From JANXQG01 sp963824275 (GTDB lineage Bacteria; Planctomycetota; Planctomycetia; Pirellulales; Thermoguttaceae): DNA of 64,000 bases. This document shows, piece after piece, positions 47,487 to 59,100 of this stretch (positions within the stretch are counted from its first letter, which is position 1; every line of letters begins with the position of its first letter). The position numbers were made by a program, and so were the translations under genes. Below the pieces are notes generated by a model that worked only from the letters and a program-made list of their open reading frames with translations, made no database searches and was not told where the DNA came from. Location: contig CAWGOT010000010.1 in the NCBI GenBank assembly GCA_963824275.1, forward strand, positions 893,675-957,674, written 5' to 3'.

Positions 47487-48890
47487 TTACGGTTTGACTG
47501 CCGCCTTTTCGATGGTCACGTTGTTCTGCGTGGCGTTGTGGCCTTGCTTTTGCAGGATCTCGTAAAGCAGTTCGGCCTTTTCGCCCGGCTTGACCGCCGC
47601 CGTGTACTCGACCGTCTGGAAATCATGTGTCTTGGCCGACAGGTCACTGCGGAAGATCACGTGGCCGCCAAAGGCCCGGCGAATCTCCAGGTCGATCGGC
47701 TTCTTCGTGTAGTTCCGCACCCGCTGGGCGAAGAGGGTATGGTCATCCCAGCCGGCGACGGAGCTATTGACCTCGATCTGAATGCCCGGCTCATCGACGC
47801 GGCGGAAGATGTTCGCGCCGTTGACCTGCATAGAAAGACCGTCGCGCCAGGTTCGCAGCTTGACCAGGTCGAAAATGACCTCGGGATCGGGTCCCAGATT
47901 CAGTTCGATCTTATCGCCGATGGGCACGTACTTGATCGCCTGTGCCGCCAGGAAGCTCAGCCCGTCGCGGCCGTTGGAACGAAAGACGCGGAACGCGCCG
48001 TCGGGCAGAGGCGTCGTGCCAAGCTTCGAGTCCTTGTCATTGGTGAGGAGGTACATCCGCACGAGTTGTTCGCCATATTCGGCGGGCCGGTAGCGATACT
48101 GGATTTTCACGGGCACCTTGGCCGCTTCCAGGCTTCGCAGCCGCTTGGCCCAGGCGTTGGGGATCGTCTCGGTACCCTCGATGGTGTAGATGAAATACTC
48201 GCCCAGGCCCTCCTTGGCGACTTGCTTGGGGGCTTCCGCCTTGGAGCCATCGTCAAAACTGAGGGCGTCTTGCAGCTCAAGCTTCTTCATCTGGTCGCGC
48301 AATGCCTCACGCTCGAGAGGGATCCTGGATTTTTCCACGAGTTCGGCCACCTTCGACACGGGGATGTGAGCTAATTCGGCGATCTTCTCGACGAGGTTGA
48401 TCCGCCCGACGACGAGCCGGACCTGGGCATCTTCGTACTCCTCGCCGGAATTGTTGTTCACGCGCACGAAGCCTTCGATGCCTAGCTGCGATTCATCCGT
48501 GCCGGCGATGCCGATGTAATCAGCCGACCAACTGATGCCGCTGGTGAAATAGGTAATCTCAATCGTGGCCTCGCCGTCCAGTTCGCTCCCCACGTTCCAA
48601 TACAGCATCTGCGGCTTGGCGTGGGGGAAAGTAGTGTCCAGCACGGTCAGCTTCTCGGCGTGCGTGAGGAACCGCAGTTCCACCGAAGTCGGATCGATGA
48701 GCGTATTGGCCCAACTAAATTCGAGCGGATTCGCGCCCGGCTTGAAGGTCACCTTGCGGGTCTCGCGGACGAGCGTCAGGTCTTCGGAGTTGTAGATCGT
48801 AAGCTGAACGGCATTGCGGGCCGGTACGGTCGAGAGATCGACGTTCTCGGCCTGGGCCGCAGCCCCGATGATCATCAGGATGGCCAGCAT
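47487..48890 (-). CDS. DUF4139 protein, array copy 2 (intact)
   Basis: The only uninterrupted long copy. From M at 48890 it has the signal peptide MLAILMIIGAAAQAEN and the same first half as copy 1, essentially identical over several hundred bases including the upstream leader. That suggests a very recent duplication or gene conversion. The middle region is its own (KSRIPLEREALRDQMKKLEL, QDALSFDDGSKAEAPKQVAK). The C-terminal half contains the DUF4139 motifs and ends GHNATQNNVTIEKAAVKP. An open frame extends upstream to 48974 through leader repeat DNA that is also seen before copy 1. Predicted exported; function unknown. Confidence 0.8.
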   Translation of the reverse strand: MLAILMIIGAAAQAENVDLSTVPARNAVQLTIYNSEDLTLVRETRKVTFKPGANPLEFSWANTLIDPTSVELRFLTHAEKLTVLDTTFPHAKPQMLYWNVGSELDGEATIEITYFTSGISWSADYIGIAGTDESQLGIEGFVRVNNNSGEEYEDAQVRLVVGRINLVEKIAELAHIPVSKVAELVEKSRIPLEREALRDQMKKLELQDALSFDDGSKAEAPKQVAKEGLGEYFIYTIEGTETIPNAWAKRLRSLEAAKVPVKIQYRYRPAEYGEQLVRMYLLTNDKDSKLGTTPLPDGAFRVFRSNGRDGLSFLAAQAIKYVPIGDKIELNLGPDPEVIFDLVKLRTWRDGLSMQVNGANIFRRVDEPGIQIEVNSSVAGWDDHTLFAQRVRNYTKKPIDLEIRRAFGGHVIFRSDLSAKTHDFQTVEYTAAVKPGEKAELLYEILQKQGHNATQNNVTIEKAAVKP

Positions 48891-49035
48891 AATTGAACGG
48901 GCCACGGAGGAAACACGGAGGAAACACGGATTAACGAGCATGGGTTGCATTTCTTTTCTTGGGCCTTTCTTCATCCGTGTTTCTTCTGTGTTCCGTCCGT
49001 GGCCAAAACTCGAATTGGATTGGTCCGCCCTGCGA

Positions 49036-50453
49036 TTACTTGACTGCCGCCTTCTCGATGGTCACGCTGTTCTGCGTGGCGTTGTGGCCTTGCTTCTGCA
49101 GGATCTCGTAAAGCAGTTCGGCCTTTTCGCCCGGCTTGACCGCCGCCGTGTACTCGACCGTCTGGAAATCATGTGTCTTGGCCGGCAGGTCACTGCGGAA
49201 GATCACGTGGCCGCCAAAGGCCCGGCGAATCTCCAGGTCGATCGGCTTCTTCGTGTAGTTCCGCACCCGCTGGGCGAAGAGGGTGTGGTCGTCCCAGCCG
49301 GCGACGGAGCTATTGACCTCGATCTGGATGCCCGGCTCATCGACGCGGCGGAAGACGTTGCGCCGTTGACCTGCATAGATAGTTCGTCGCGCCACGTTCG
49401 CAGCTTGACCAGGTCGAAGATCACCTCGGGGTCAGGCCCCAGATTCAGTTCGATCTTGTCGCCGATGGGCACGTACTTGATCGGCTGGGCCGCAAGGAAG
49501 CTCAGCCCGTCGCGGCCGTTGGAACGGAAGACGCGGAAAGCGCCGTCCGGCAAGGGCGTCGTGCCGAGTTTCGAGTCCTTGTCGTTCGTGAGGAGGTACA
49601 TCCGAACCAGTTGTTCGCCATATTCGGCGGGCCGGTAGCGATACTGGATCTTGACTGGCACCTTGGCCGCTTCCAGGCTTCGCAGCCGCTTGGCCCAGGC
49701 GTTGGGGATCGTCTCGGTGCCCTCGATGGTGTAGATGAAGTACTCGCCCAGGCCCTCCTTGGCAACTTCCTTGGGTGCTGCGGGTTCGCCGCCGCCACCG
49801 CCGAATCCGCCTCCGCGGGCACCCATCGCGCTGCGTGCCGCCTGCATACGAAGCGGGGCCGCCGCCGCTTTCTCGAGTTGGGCCACCTGGCCGACCGGGA
49901 TGCGGGCCAATTCGGCAATTTTCTGCACAAGGTTGATCCGCCCCACGACCAGGCGGACCTGGGCTTCTTCGTACTCTTCGCCGGAATTGTTGTTCACGCG
50001 CACGAAGCCTTCGAGGTTCAACTGCGATTCATCCGTGCCGGCAATGCCGATGTAATCGGCCGACCAATTGATGCCGCTGGTGAAATAGGTAATCTCAATC
50101 GTGGCCTCGCCGTCCAGTTCGCTCCCCACGTTCCAATACAGCATCTGCGGCTTGGCGTGGGGGAAGGTCGTATCCAAGACGGTCAGCTTCTCAGCTTGCG
50201 TGAGAAATCGCAACTCGACCGACGTCGGAGTCGATGAGCGTATTGGCCCAACTGAATTCCAGGGGGTTGCGCCCGGCTTGAAGGTCACCTTGCGGGTCTC
50301 CCGGACCAGCGTCAGGTCTTCGGAGTTATAGATCGTGAGTTGAACCGTATTGCGGGCCGGTACGGTCGAGAGATCGACGTTCTCGGCCCGAGCCGCCCCG
50401 AGCAAGGCGGAGGCGGCAATCAGTGCGGCACAACACAAGTTGTTCGTTGTCAT
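49036..50453 (-). CDS. DUF4139 protein, array copy 3, frameshifted
   Basis: ATG 50451-50453 has GGGAG seven bases upstream and opens MTTNNLCCAALIAASALLGA, a signal peptide different from copies 1 and 2. The shared N-terminal half follows, with a compensating pair of shifts at 50225-50270. The middle region is Ala/Gly-rich (KAAAAPLRMQAARSAMGARG, GGFGGGGGEPAAPKEVAKEG). The DUF4139 half changes frame near 49360, where one base of a GTTCGCGCCG motif present in the other copies is missing, and ends GHNATQNSVTIEKAAVK. Thirteen bases separate it from copy 4, so they are cotranscribed. Confidence 0.75.
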
Positions 50454-50466
50454 TGTGGTCTCCCTC

Positions 50467-51913
50467 TTACGGTTTGACTGCCGCCTTCTCGATGGATACG
50501 TTGTTCTGCGTGGCGTTGTGGCCTTGCTTCTGCACGATCTCATAGAGCAACTCGGCCTTTTCGCCCGGCTTGACCGCCGCCGTGTACTCGACCGTCTGGA
50601 AATCATGCGGCTTGGCCTCCAACTCGCTGCGGAAGATCACGTGCCCGCCAAAGGTCCGGCGGATCTCCAGGTCGATCGGCTTCTTCGTGTAGTTTCGCAC
50701 CCGCTGGGCGAAGAGCGTATGGTCGTCCCAGCCGGCCACGGAGCTATTGATCTCGATCTGGATGCCCGGCTCATCGACGCGGCGGAAGATGTTCGTGCCG
50801 TTGACCTGCATGCATAGGTCGCCGCGCCAGGTCCGCAGCTTGACCAGGTCGAAGATCACCTCGGGGTCGGGCCCCAGATTCAGTTCGATCTTGTCGCCGA
50901 TGGGCACGTACTTGATCGGCCTGCGCCGCCAGGAAGCTCAGCCCGTCGCGGCCGTTTTGGCGAAAGAGGCGGAAGGCGCCGTCGGGCAAGGGCGTGGTGC
51001 CGAGTTTCGAGTCCTTGTCGTTGGTCAGCAAATACATCCGCACCAGTTGGTCGCCATATTCGGCGGGCCGGTAGCGATACTGGATCTTCACCGGCACCTT
51101 GGCCGCTTCCAGGCTCCGCAGCCGCTTGGACCAGGCGTTGGGGATCGTCTCGGTGCCTTCGATGGTGTAGATGAAATACTCGCCCAGGCCCTCCTTGGCG
51201 ACCTCCTTGGGGGCTGCCGGAGCGGCCGCGGGTATGGCCGCGGCATAGGCCATGAACACCGGCCTGTTCATCTCCTCGCGCAAGGCCTCGTTGCGGAGAC
51301 GGTCCTTTTCCACCTTGTCGAGCTTGTCCACCTCGGCAACCGGGATCTTGGCCAATTCGGCGATCTTCTCGACAAGGTTGATCCGGCCGACGACCAGCCG
51401 GACCTGGGCGTCTTCATACTCTTCGCCTGAGTTATTGCTGACCCGTACGAAGCCCTCGAGGTTCAACTGTGTTTCATCCGTGCCGGCGATGCCGATGTAG
51501 TCGGCCGACCAACTGATGCCGCTGGTGAAGTAGGTGATCTCAATCGTCGCCTCGCCGTCCAGTTCGCTCCCCACGTTCCAATACAGCATCTGCGGCTTGG
51601 CGTGGGGGAAGGTCGTGTCCAGCACGGTCAGCTTCTCGGCGTGCGTGAGGAACCGCAGTTCCACGGAAGTTGGATCGATGAGCGTATTGGCCCAACTGAA
51701 CTCCAGCGGGTTGGCGCCCGGCTTGAACGTGACCTTGCGGGTCTCGCGGACCAGCGTCAGGTCTTCCGAGTTATAGATCGTAAGCTGAACGGTATTGCGG
51801 GCCGGGACGGTCGAAAGATCGATGTTCTCTGCCGTCGCCGTCGGGCCGAATACCGCGGCCAGACCGGCCACCGCAAGGAATCGGCAAATCACAGTTCGCA
51901 TGGGTATTACCAT
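50467..51913 (-). CDS. DUF4139 protein, array copy 4, frameshifted
   Basis: ATG 51911-51913 immediately follows the TGA of copy 5 (TGAATG), so translation is coupled. The signal peptide reads MRTVICRFLAVAGLAAVFGP, then TATAENIDLSTVPARN and the shared body. The variable middle is AEVDKLDKVEKDRLRNEALR and FMAYAAAIPAAAPAAPKEVA. One base inserted near 50920 breaks the frame at FLAAQ...KYVPIGDKIELN; the C-terminus ends GHNATQNNVSIEKAAVKP. It differs from the other copies mainly in the middle, which may set specificity. Confidence 0.75.
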
Positions 51914-53141
51914 TCATTTTTGAGGATCAGGTGGAGTTTTGCGCACGATCTTTTCAGCCTTCCCGTCGGCGCCGCGGGCAGGCAGCGGGACGTGGAACAG
52001 GAGTTGCTCGAAAGTGCTTTTTTCCTTGTCGGGCCGGCCCACGAAGCTGGTCGACTCGCCCAGTTCCCACTGCACGTCGCGGCTGTTATTGCCATACAGC
52101 TCGTTGCGGATGGCCCTCACGTTCTCCGAGACGTCGAGCGTGATCGCCTTGTCCTTAAAGTTCTCGATCTCGAATTTGACGATCACTTCGCGGTTGTAGA
52201 GGTTTCCGGCGATGCGGTGCTGCTCGTTCTTGTCGATGGTGCGTTTGACGACCACGTCCTGGGCGACGCCCACGGCCAGTCGCATTTCGTCGTCCAGCGG
52301 GGTGAACTTGCCCCAGTCCTCGCCGATGAAGGCCGTGCCGCCGTGCCCGTCTTCCTGGAAGATGCGGACCTTGCCGAATTGCAGGGGAGCAGCGCCCAAG
52401 TGGTCGGCCTTGTCGTTCTTCAGCACGTAGTGCATCGGCACCAGCAGCTTGTTCTGCGGCCGATCGAGGTAGCCGTGGGCCTGGGGATCGCAGGTATAGG
52501 TCTTCTTGATCGGCACCTCCGTGAACTTCTCGACCAGCATCTCCTTGGTCTCGTTCAGTCCGATCGGCTTGAGGAACCGCGGCCCGAAACCGGCCCAGAG
52601 TCCGGTCGATCCGTAACGATTCGTTGGCCAGGTTCTGGATGCGGATGTACTCGGAGAGGACGAGGGTCTTTTCGTCGTTGGCCGCGATCGCCCGATAGTT
52701 GAAGCTCTTGTTCAGGTTGCCCAGGATATAGCTGATCCGCACGCGGGCGGAACCGGAACCGCTGGAAGAGACCTGCCAGACCAGCGACGGCTCGTTGGGC
52801 GGATAGCTGACCGAAAGGACTTTCACGTCCAGCGCCGATGTCTCTTTTTCTGCCGGCTTGGCATCGCCTTTCGCCCCGCCGTCAATCCCGCCCAGCACGC
52901 GGAAAACGATCGTGCTGGGGTCAATCTGGGTATTGGCCCAGGAGAAATCGACTTGGTTCACGCCGCGGACCAGGGGCACGATCCGTTCCTCTTCCACCAG
53001 GGTGGCGTTGGGGTTGTCGAGCTGAATTTCCACTCGCTCCCGCACGGGGAGCGTGATCAGTTTGATGCGGGCCAGGGCGGTCGACGGCAGGGCCGAAACC
53101 AGGGCCACGGCCAGCCACAAAGGTAGATTCCGAGATCGCAT
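51914..53141 (-). CDS. DUF4139 protein, array copy 5 (divergent founder), frameshifted
   Basis: First gene of the array's operon. ATG 53139-53141 opens the signal peptide MRSRNLPLWLAVALVSALPS. The body follows the same plan with different sequence: ITLPVRERVEIQLDNPNATL, VEEERIVPLVRGVNQVDFSW, NTQIDPSTIVFRVLGGIDGG and WQVSSSGSGSARVRISYILG. After a frameshift near 52610 come KTYTCDPQAHGYLDRPQNKL and NDKADHLGAAPLQFGKVRIF. It ends VRKTPPDPQK. It is clearly paralogous but much less similar to copies 1-4 than they are to each other. Function unknown; exported. Confidence 0.7.
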
Positions 53142-53309
53142 GGCAAGACTCCAGGGGTTCGTGAAGACTGTTTGTATGTATAAGAATAGGTCAAAACGCC
53201 CCCCCGACTGAGCTAAACAGTGTACGCGGCGGGCATTTATCGCCAGAATCGAAAGAATAGACGTTTGCCGAGGGCAAGAAGTTTCCCGAAATCGCGGAAT
53301 TCTGCGAAA

Positions 53310-54278
53310 CTACCCGGCCACGACCCGCTCGACCAGGGCCTGCATTTTCTCCCGGCCGGTGCGAGCGACCGTCAGGGCGTCCTGCTTCCAGTAGTCGCGA
53401 TTGAACAGTTCCAGCGAGAGCATGCCTTGGTAGCCGATTGATTGCAAGTCGCCGAGCAGCTTCACCAACGGCGCCGAACCATCGCCCGGGTAGACGCGAT
53501 CGGCATCGGTTCCCTTTTCCCGGGTCACGCTCGCCGCATAGTCGTTCATGTGCAGAACGTGGAGGGTAGCGCCGTTAAACATTCGCACGCCGGCGAAATC
53601 GGAGCCGCCCTTAAAGATATGGAAGACGTCCAGCAGGCCACAGGCGTCGGGGTGGGCCGCTTCCACGAGCACGAAGGCGATGTCGCTCATCCGCGTGAGG
53701 GTCTTGGAGTGGCCCCACATTTCCAGTTCCGGGACAATCCCCCGCGGACAACTCACGTCGAGCAGCTTCCGGTAGCGCTCGGCCACGCGCCGCAGATCGA
53801 GTGCGACGTTGACGGCCCCGCTGGGCGGAGCGGCCATGCGGATGCCGCCGATCGACGCCACCAGGTCGGCATCGCGTTTCCATTGCTCCAGGCCGGCGGT
53901 GCGGCGGGCATCGTCGTCGTTGATCCAGTCGGCAAAGCCGATCGCGCTGGGCACGACCAGGCCCAGGTCGGCGATCCGCTTCTTCAGGTCGGCCGGTTTG
54001 CCGCCGCCGGACACGTAACGCTGAAGCTCCTCGAGCCAGGGCTCGACGGCATGGTACCCCGCCTTGGCGGCAATTTCCACCTCCTCGGTCAGCGCGAGCT
54101 TCTGGCCGCGAATGGTGGCCATATTCAGGCTGAACTTGAACCCGCCCAGGCGCGCCGCCGGTCTGGCGGCCGCCACGGCGTGAACCTGGCCTGTAAGGGC
54201 GACCGCGGCAGCCGCGGTCGCTGTTTTCGCGATCATCGTGCGACGGCTGATGAGATGAGTGTTGGTGTGGTCGGTCAT
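53310..54278 (-). CDS. Tat-exported sugar phosphate isomerase/epimerase-like TIM barrel
   Basis: Intact, 322 residues. ATG 54276-54278 with AAGGAG nine bases upstream. The twin-arginine signal (LISRRTMIAKTATAAAAVAL) is followed by GGFKFSLNMATIRGQKLALT, EEVEIAAKAGYHAVEPWLEE and PRGIVPELEMWGHSKTLTRM, with HPDACGLLDVFHIFKGGSDF, LHVLHMNDYAASVTREKGTD and RVYPGDGSAPLVKLLGDLQS. This is the xylose-isomerase-like/AP endonuclease 2 fold (COG1082), with the metal-binding Glu/His/Asp positions visible. Planctomycetes have many exported members; specific substrate unknown. Confidence 0.82.
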   Translation of the reverse strand: MTDHTNTHLISRRTMIAKTATAAAAVALTGQVHAVAAARPAARLGGFKFSLNMATIRGQKLALTEEVEIAAKAGYHAVEPWLEELQRYVSGGGKPADLKKRIADLGLVVPSAIGFADWINDDDARRTAGLEQWKRDADLVASIGGIRMAAPPSGAVNVALDLRRVAERYRKLLDVSCPRGIVPELEMWGHSKTLTRMSDIAFVLVEAAHPDACGLLDVFHIFKGGSDFAGVRMFNGATLHVLHMNDYAASVTREKGTDADRVYPGDGSAPLVKLLGDLQSIGYQGMLSLELFNRDYWKQDALTVARTGREKMQALVERVVAG

Positions 54279-54308
54279 GAAATGCAACTCCTTGGGTAGT
54301 GCCGCGGC

Positions 54309-55172
54309 TCACGCCAGCGGCAGGTCATCGCCCGCGTGCGTGGTAAAATCGTGCAACTCCACGATCCGCTCGGCCTCGGGATGGACGAACGGATTGCCGA
54401 GCGGCTCCAGGAAACGGCAGGTGGCGAAGGGGGCCTGCCGTGCGTCGTAATCCTCTTTCCAACGCTCGTACCAGGCCAAAAGTTTGGCATCGGTGATCGG
54501 ATGCCGCAGCGCATTTGGTTTGCAGCCGCAGCGCCACGGCTTGGGCGTCAGCCGGGCGCGAAAACACTCCTGGGCCTTGCAGAGCTTGATGTACAGGGGG
54601 TCGCTGCCCAACTGCTTGAGCACATCGAGCGCGGCCGTGCTCTGCGGGTCGATCACGTCGTGCGTAACGATCGCCCTCAGGCCGGCGAAGGTGCGATAGA
54701 GCCGCATGCCCCAGGCGGGATTGGCGGCGATGAACTGATCGACGGCCGCGCGGGCCCGGTCTTGCTTCTCTTCTTCGGCCGATTTCTGTTTGCGGCCGAA
54801 GAGGCCCTTGAAGAGCGACTTGCCGCCGTCGCCGGCGCTGTCGGGAAAGTCGATATCGACGAACATCACGCGCTCGGTGTTGAGCACGATCGAGCCGTAG
54901 CCGTTCCGCGTGAGCACGGCCAAGGGCCGGCCGTCGGGGCCTTGCACCTGGTTGAGGATTTCTTCGCGCAGCGGCATGCAGCCATATTCGTAGCGATCAA
55001 GCCGCTTGCCGCGGAGCGAAGCGTCCAGGATCCGCCGCGCGGCGGCCAAGGCTGCCTGGTGGGCGACGGCCTCGCTCGTATCGGACGAGCGCCAGCAAGA
55101 GAATCGCACCGGCGCACCGCGAGGTGTTGTTGTTTCCGCAGTGGCGCGGGCCCAAAATCTTGGAATCTTCAT
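54309..55172 (-). CDS. Conserved hypothetical protein
   Basis: Intact, 287 residues, cytoplasmic. It begins MKIPRFWARATAETTTPRGA and contains RYEYGCMPLREEILNQVQGP, VLTRNGYGSIVLNTERVMFV, DIDFPDSAGDGGKSLFKGLF, GMRLYRTFAGLRAIVTHDVI and LRHPITDAKLLAWYERWKED. I recognise the MKIPRFWA start from uncharacterised bacterial proteins, but no function is known to me. The middle is charged (KQKSAEEEKQDRARAAVDQF). It lies between the Tat-exported TIM-barrel gene and the DUF4058 gene on the same strand. Confidence 0.65.
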   Translation of the reverse strand: MKIPRFWARATAETTTPRGAPVRFSCWRSSDTSEAVAHQAALAAARRILDASLRGKRLDRYEYGCMPLREEILNQVQGPDGRPLAVLTRNGYGSIVLNTERVMFVDIDFPDSAGDGGKSLFKGLFGRKQKSAEEEKQDRARAAVDQFIAANPAWGMRLYRTFAGLRAIVTHDVIDPQSTAALDVLKQLGSDPLYIKLCKAQECFRARLTPKPWRCGCKPNALRHPITDAKLLAWYERWKEDYDARQAPFATCRFLEPLGNPFVHPEAERIVELHDFTTHAGDDLPLA

Positions 55173-55208
55173 TTCAGCTTACTGCGGCAGAATTTGATCC
55201 ATCGGCGT

Positions 55209-55960
55209 CTAGTCCGCCTCCGGTTCCGGGAGCGTACCTGTTTCGACGGCAACGCGGAATACCTCCGGAGAAACCTCCCAGGTTGCCATGTACGTCGACT
55301 CCAGCGGGACGGACACGTGAAGGCCGCTCGCGAGGAACAAGGGCATGTCGCGAAAGGCGTCCCCGACGGCTAAGGGTTCGATATAGGCAGTTCGATCTTC
55401 GCCCGTTTCATAAGAGACCAGGGTGCGGTCCTTTCCCGGAGGAAACGCGAAAGGTTCGTCCCCGATTTCGTCCCAGATCGCCTTGTGGATGCCTTGCGGA
55501 TCGCGCGGCGTGGGTGGGAAGAGATCGACCACCAGGACGTGGATCCCTTCCCGCAAGAACTGGACCGTCTTTTCGACAATGCGCGGAGTGCCGCACGCGT
55601 GTCTTTGTTCCCCGGCGAGACGATCTCGATCACGGCGACAATTCGCCCGAGGTGGTGGCGGATGACGATGCGATTGGCGCGGCTGGCGTAGATCTCCTTG
55701 TCCGAGCGATGGACCATCTTCGTGGCCGGCGGTTCCAGCATGGCCACGCCCGCAGCCGGCTCATCCAATCGATCTTGCGGCGTCCTGGCTTCGATCGCGA
55801 GCACGTCAGGCTCGCGGGGGCCCGATCGTTGCTCAACGAGCGCAACGGTCCCCTTTGGCAGCCGGCCGGAATTTAGCGCGTCCTTGATCCGAATGCACCA
55901 ACTCTGGTGAAAATCGTGAAACAGACCTGAGGGGACACGGGTCCAATCGTGCAATGGCAT
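55209..55960 (-). CDS. DUF4058 family protein, one frameshift
   Basis: ATG 55958-55960 opens MPLHDWTRVPSGLFHDFHQS, the hallmark start of planctomycete DUF4058 proteins. It continues WCIRIKDALNSGRLPKGTVA, VAMLEPPATKMVHRSDKEIY and RIVIRHHLGRIVAVIEIVSP. After a shift near 55570 it reads EGIHVLVVDLFPPTPRDPQG, DEPFAFPPGKDRTLVSYETG and TYMATWEVSPEVFRVAVETG. The domain resembles a Uma2/PD-(D/E)xK-like nuclease fold (IVAVIEIVSPGNK), but its role is unknown. It is divergent from the STAND gene with a 223-bp shared upstream region. Confidence 0.75.
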
Positions 55961-56183
55961 GGCAGGATCTCCCAATCTAGCAGGGGCAAGGCTTCCGGGA
56001 GCGGTACTTCGGTCCTTCCCTTTACACCACATTGTACACCGGAGCCGCACATGCGCGAAGGCGCCTTTTTGTGCGAGAGGATCAGCCGTACAATGGTCAT
56101 GTCTGAGAGTTGCCAGCCCTGTCGTTCGCCTGACTTGGAGACCGGTGGGGCTGCGAAACCTCGGCGTATCAAGGAGAACGCCC

Positions 56184-59100
56184 GTGAACCAAGACTCATC
56201 GCTGCCTTCCGGTCGCCCTGAACTCAAGGTCTTCGTCTCTTCGCCCGGCGACGTCGCCGAGGAGCGGCTGATCGCCAATCGCGTCCTCGATCGCCTGGCG
56301 GCCGAGTTCGCCCCCGAGGCCACGATCGAAGCCATCCTCTGGGAACACGAGCCGTTGCTGGCCAGCGGCACTTTCCAGACACAGATCATCCGGCCGGCGG
56401 AAACGGACATCGTGGTCTGCATTCTCTGGTCGCGGCTGGGCACGCGGCTGCCGCAGCAGTTCAAACGGCCGGACGGCTCGACCTACAACTCCGGCACGGA
56501 ATTCGAGTTCGAAGACGCCCTGGAGGGCCATAAGCAGCACGGCGCGCCCGACCTGCTGGTCTATCGCAAGACGGCCGAGCCGCGTGGTGAGCCTGAAAGA
56601 CACCCGCGCGGCGAGCCAGGCCCTGTCGCAGAAGGTCATGCTCGACGAGTTCGTCGAGCGGTTCTTCCACGGCGAGGACGGCACGCTCATCGCCGCCTTC
56701 CATCCCTTTCAGAACGCGGCCGATTTCGAGACCCGGCTGGAGGACCATCTGCGGAAACTGATCCAGGCCAAATTGCAGAAGTCCGGCATCAGCCTCGCCA
56801 GCCGCGAGGCGGCCGTGCCTTCGACCTGGACCGAGGGCAGTCCCTTCCGCGGCCTGCAGGTCTTCGAGTTCCAGCACCATGCCATTTTCTTCGGCCGCAC
56901 GAGGGCCATCGGCGAGATCCTCGAACGGCTCAAGCGGCAAGCAGCCGAGGGCCGCGCCTTCCTACTGGTTCTGGGCGTCAGCGGCTGCGGCAAGTCGTCG
57001 CTGGTCCGGGCGGGCGTCTTGCCGGACCTCGTCCAACCCGGCGTGGTGGAAGGGGTCGGCCTCTGGCGCAGGACCATCATGCGGCCGGGAGAACGCTCCG
57101 GCGATCTATTCGACGGGCTGGCGGCGGCCCTGCGGCGGGAGGAGGCCCTGCCCGAGCTTGGCAGCGACGGCACCACGGCCGAGCAACTGGCACACATGCT
57201 GCGTGCCAATCCCGAGGCGGCGCCCTACTTGATCCGCGGGGCGCTGGCCCATGCCGCCAGCCGTCTCGTAAAGGCCGAATCGTCGCCGGTCCAGCCCGCC
57301 GCAAGGTTGATCCTGGTCCTCGATCAACTCGAAGAACTGTTCACCGCCGTCGACCTCTCGCCGGACCACCGCGCGGCGTTCTTCCGCGCGATTCGCGCCT
57401 TGGCCCAGAGCGGCCAGACCTGGGTCATCGCCACGCTGCGAAGCGACTTCTATCACCGCTGCGCCGAAATCCCCGCGCTGGCGGACTTGAAGGCCGACTC
57501 CGGACAATACGACGTGCAGCCGCCCGACGCCTCGGAGATTGCACAACTCGTCCGCCGACCCACCCTGGCGGCCGGCTTGCAATTCGAGCCGGAAGATCCG
57601 CTGACCGGCCAGCGGCTGGACGATCTGCTCCGCGACGCGGCCGCGGCGCACCGCGACAGCCTGCCGCTGCTGGAGTTCACCCTGGATGAGCTTTACCGGC
57701 GGCGGTTCGGCAAGGTGCTGACGTTGCAGGCGTACCGCGATCTGGGCGGCATGGAAGGGGCCCTGGCACAAAGGGCCGACGAGGTCTTCGCGGGGATGCC
57801 GCCGGAGGCCAAGTCCGCGCTCGGCTATGTCTTTCGCCAATTGGTCGCGATCGGCGGCGATGACGGGGAAACGCCCACTCGCAAACCAGGCGCCGCTGGA
57901 AGCGTTCGAACTGCGCGGCGCCGGCAACGACGGCTCCCTGGAGCGCGGCACGCAGAGATCGCCGGCCCGACAGTTGGTCGATGCCTTTGTCGACGCGCGG
58001 CTCTTGACCGCCAAGCAGACCGACGAGGGCACACCGGTGGTCGAGGTCACCCACGAGGCGCTGCTCGAGCCGTTGGCAGCCGCTGGTCGACTGGCTGCAG
58101 AGCGATCGCGAGTTGCTTCGCATTCGCGGCCGCGTCAGCGCCGAGGCCGCGCATTGGGTCGACGAGGGCCGACGCGCCGATCTCCTGCTCCATCCCGGCA
58201 AACCGCTCGACGAGGGGCTGCAACTGAAGTCGGCCGGATTTCCCTTGGGTCCGGTCGAGGAGGATTTCATCGCGCGGTCCTCGGCGGCCGCCCGCAGGCG
58301 CGTCCGCGTGCGGTGGGGAGTCACCGCGGCACTGGCGGGGCTGGCGATCCTGGCGACCTTCGGCGGATTTGCGGCCGACGTGATGCGGCGGCGGGCCGTC
58401 GAAAATCAGCGCCAAGCGGAAGCCGCCCGGCTCGACGCCGAGAATCAGAAGGCCCGCGCCGAACAGGAGTTCGAGCGGGCCAGGGCCAATTTCCTCATGG
58501 CCCGCAACTCGGTCAAGAAGTACCAGACCGCCGTCGCCAATTCCTCGCGCTTGAAGGCCCAGGGGCTGGAGCAGTTGCGGCGCGATCTCCTGGAGTCGGC
58601 CGACGAGTTCTATCAGAAGCTGGTGGACCAGAAAGGGGACGATCCCGATTTGCAAGACGAGCGGGTTTCGGCCTTCATCGAAACGGGCGACATCCAGACC
58701 GATCTCGGCAACGGGCCGCAGGCGGAAGCGGCTTACCAGAACGCCATTGCCGCAGCCAAGGCGCTCGTGGACGCCGGCGACCCGAATCCCGAGCATCAGG
58801 ACAATCTGGCACGCGCCTTCAATAATCTCGGAGAGATCTACCTCCGCAGGTCCAACCTCGCCGTGCGCAGACCGCGTGCCAGTCCGCGCTGGCCATTCGC
58901 AAAGCGCTCGTCGACAAATACGGCGACAACGTCAAATTCCAAAACGGCCTGGCCGCTGTCCAGCTCAACTTGTCGATCGTCTACCGCGCCCAGGGCTACG
59001 CGCAGGATGCGGAGGCGGGCTACCAGGCGGCGATCGCCGTTTGGAAGCGGTTGGCGGCGGCGCACCCGGACGTTGCCGAATACCAATTCGAGATTACGGT

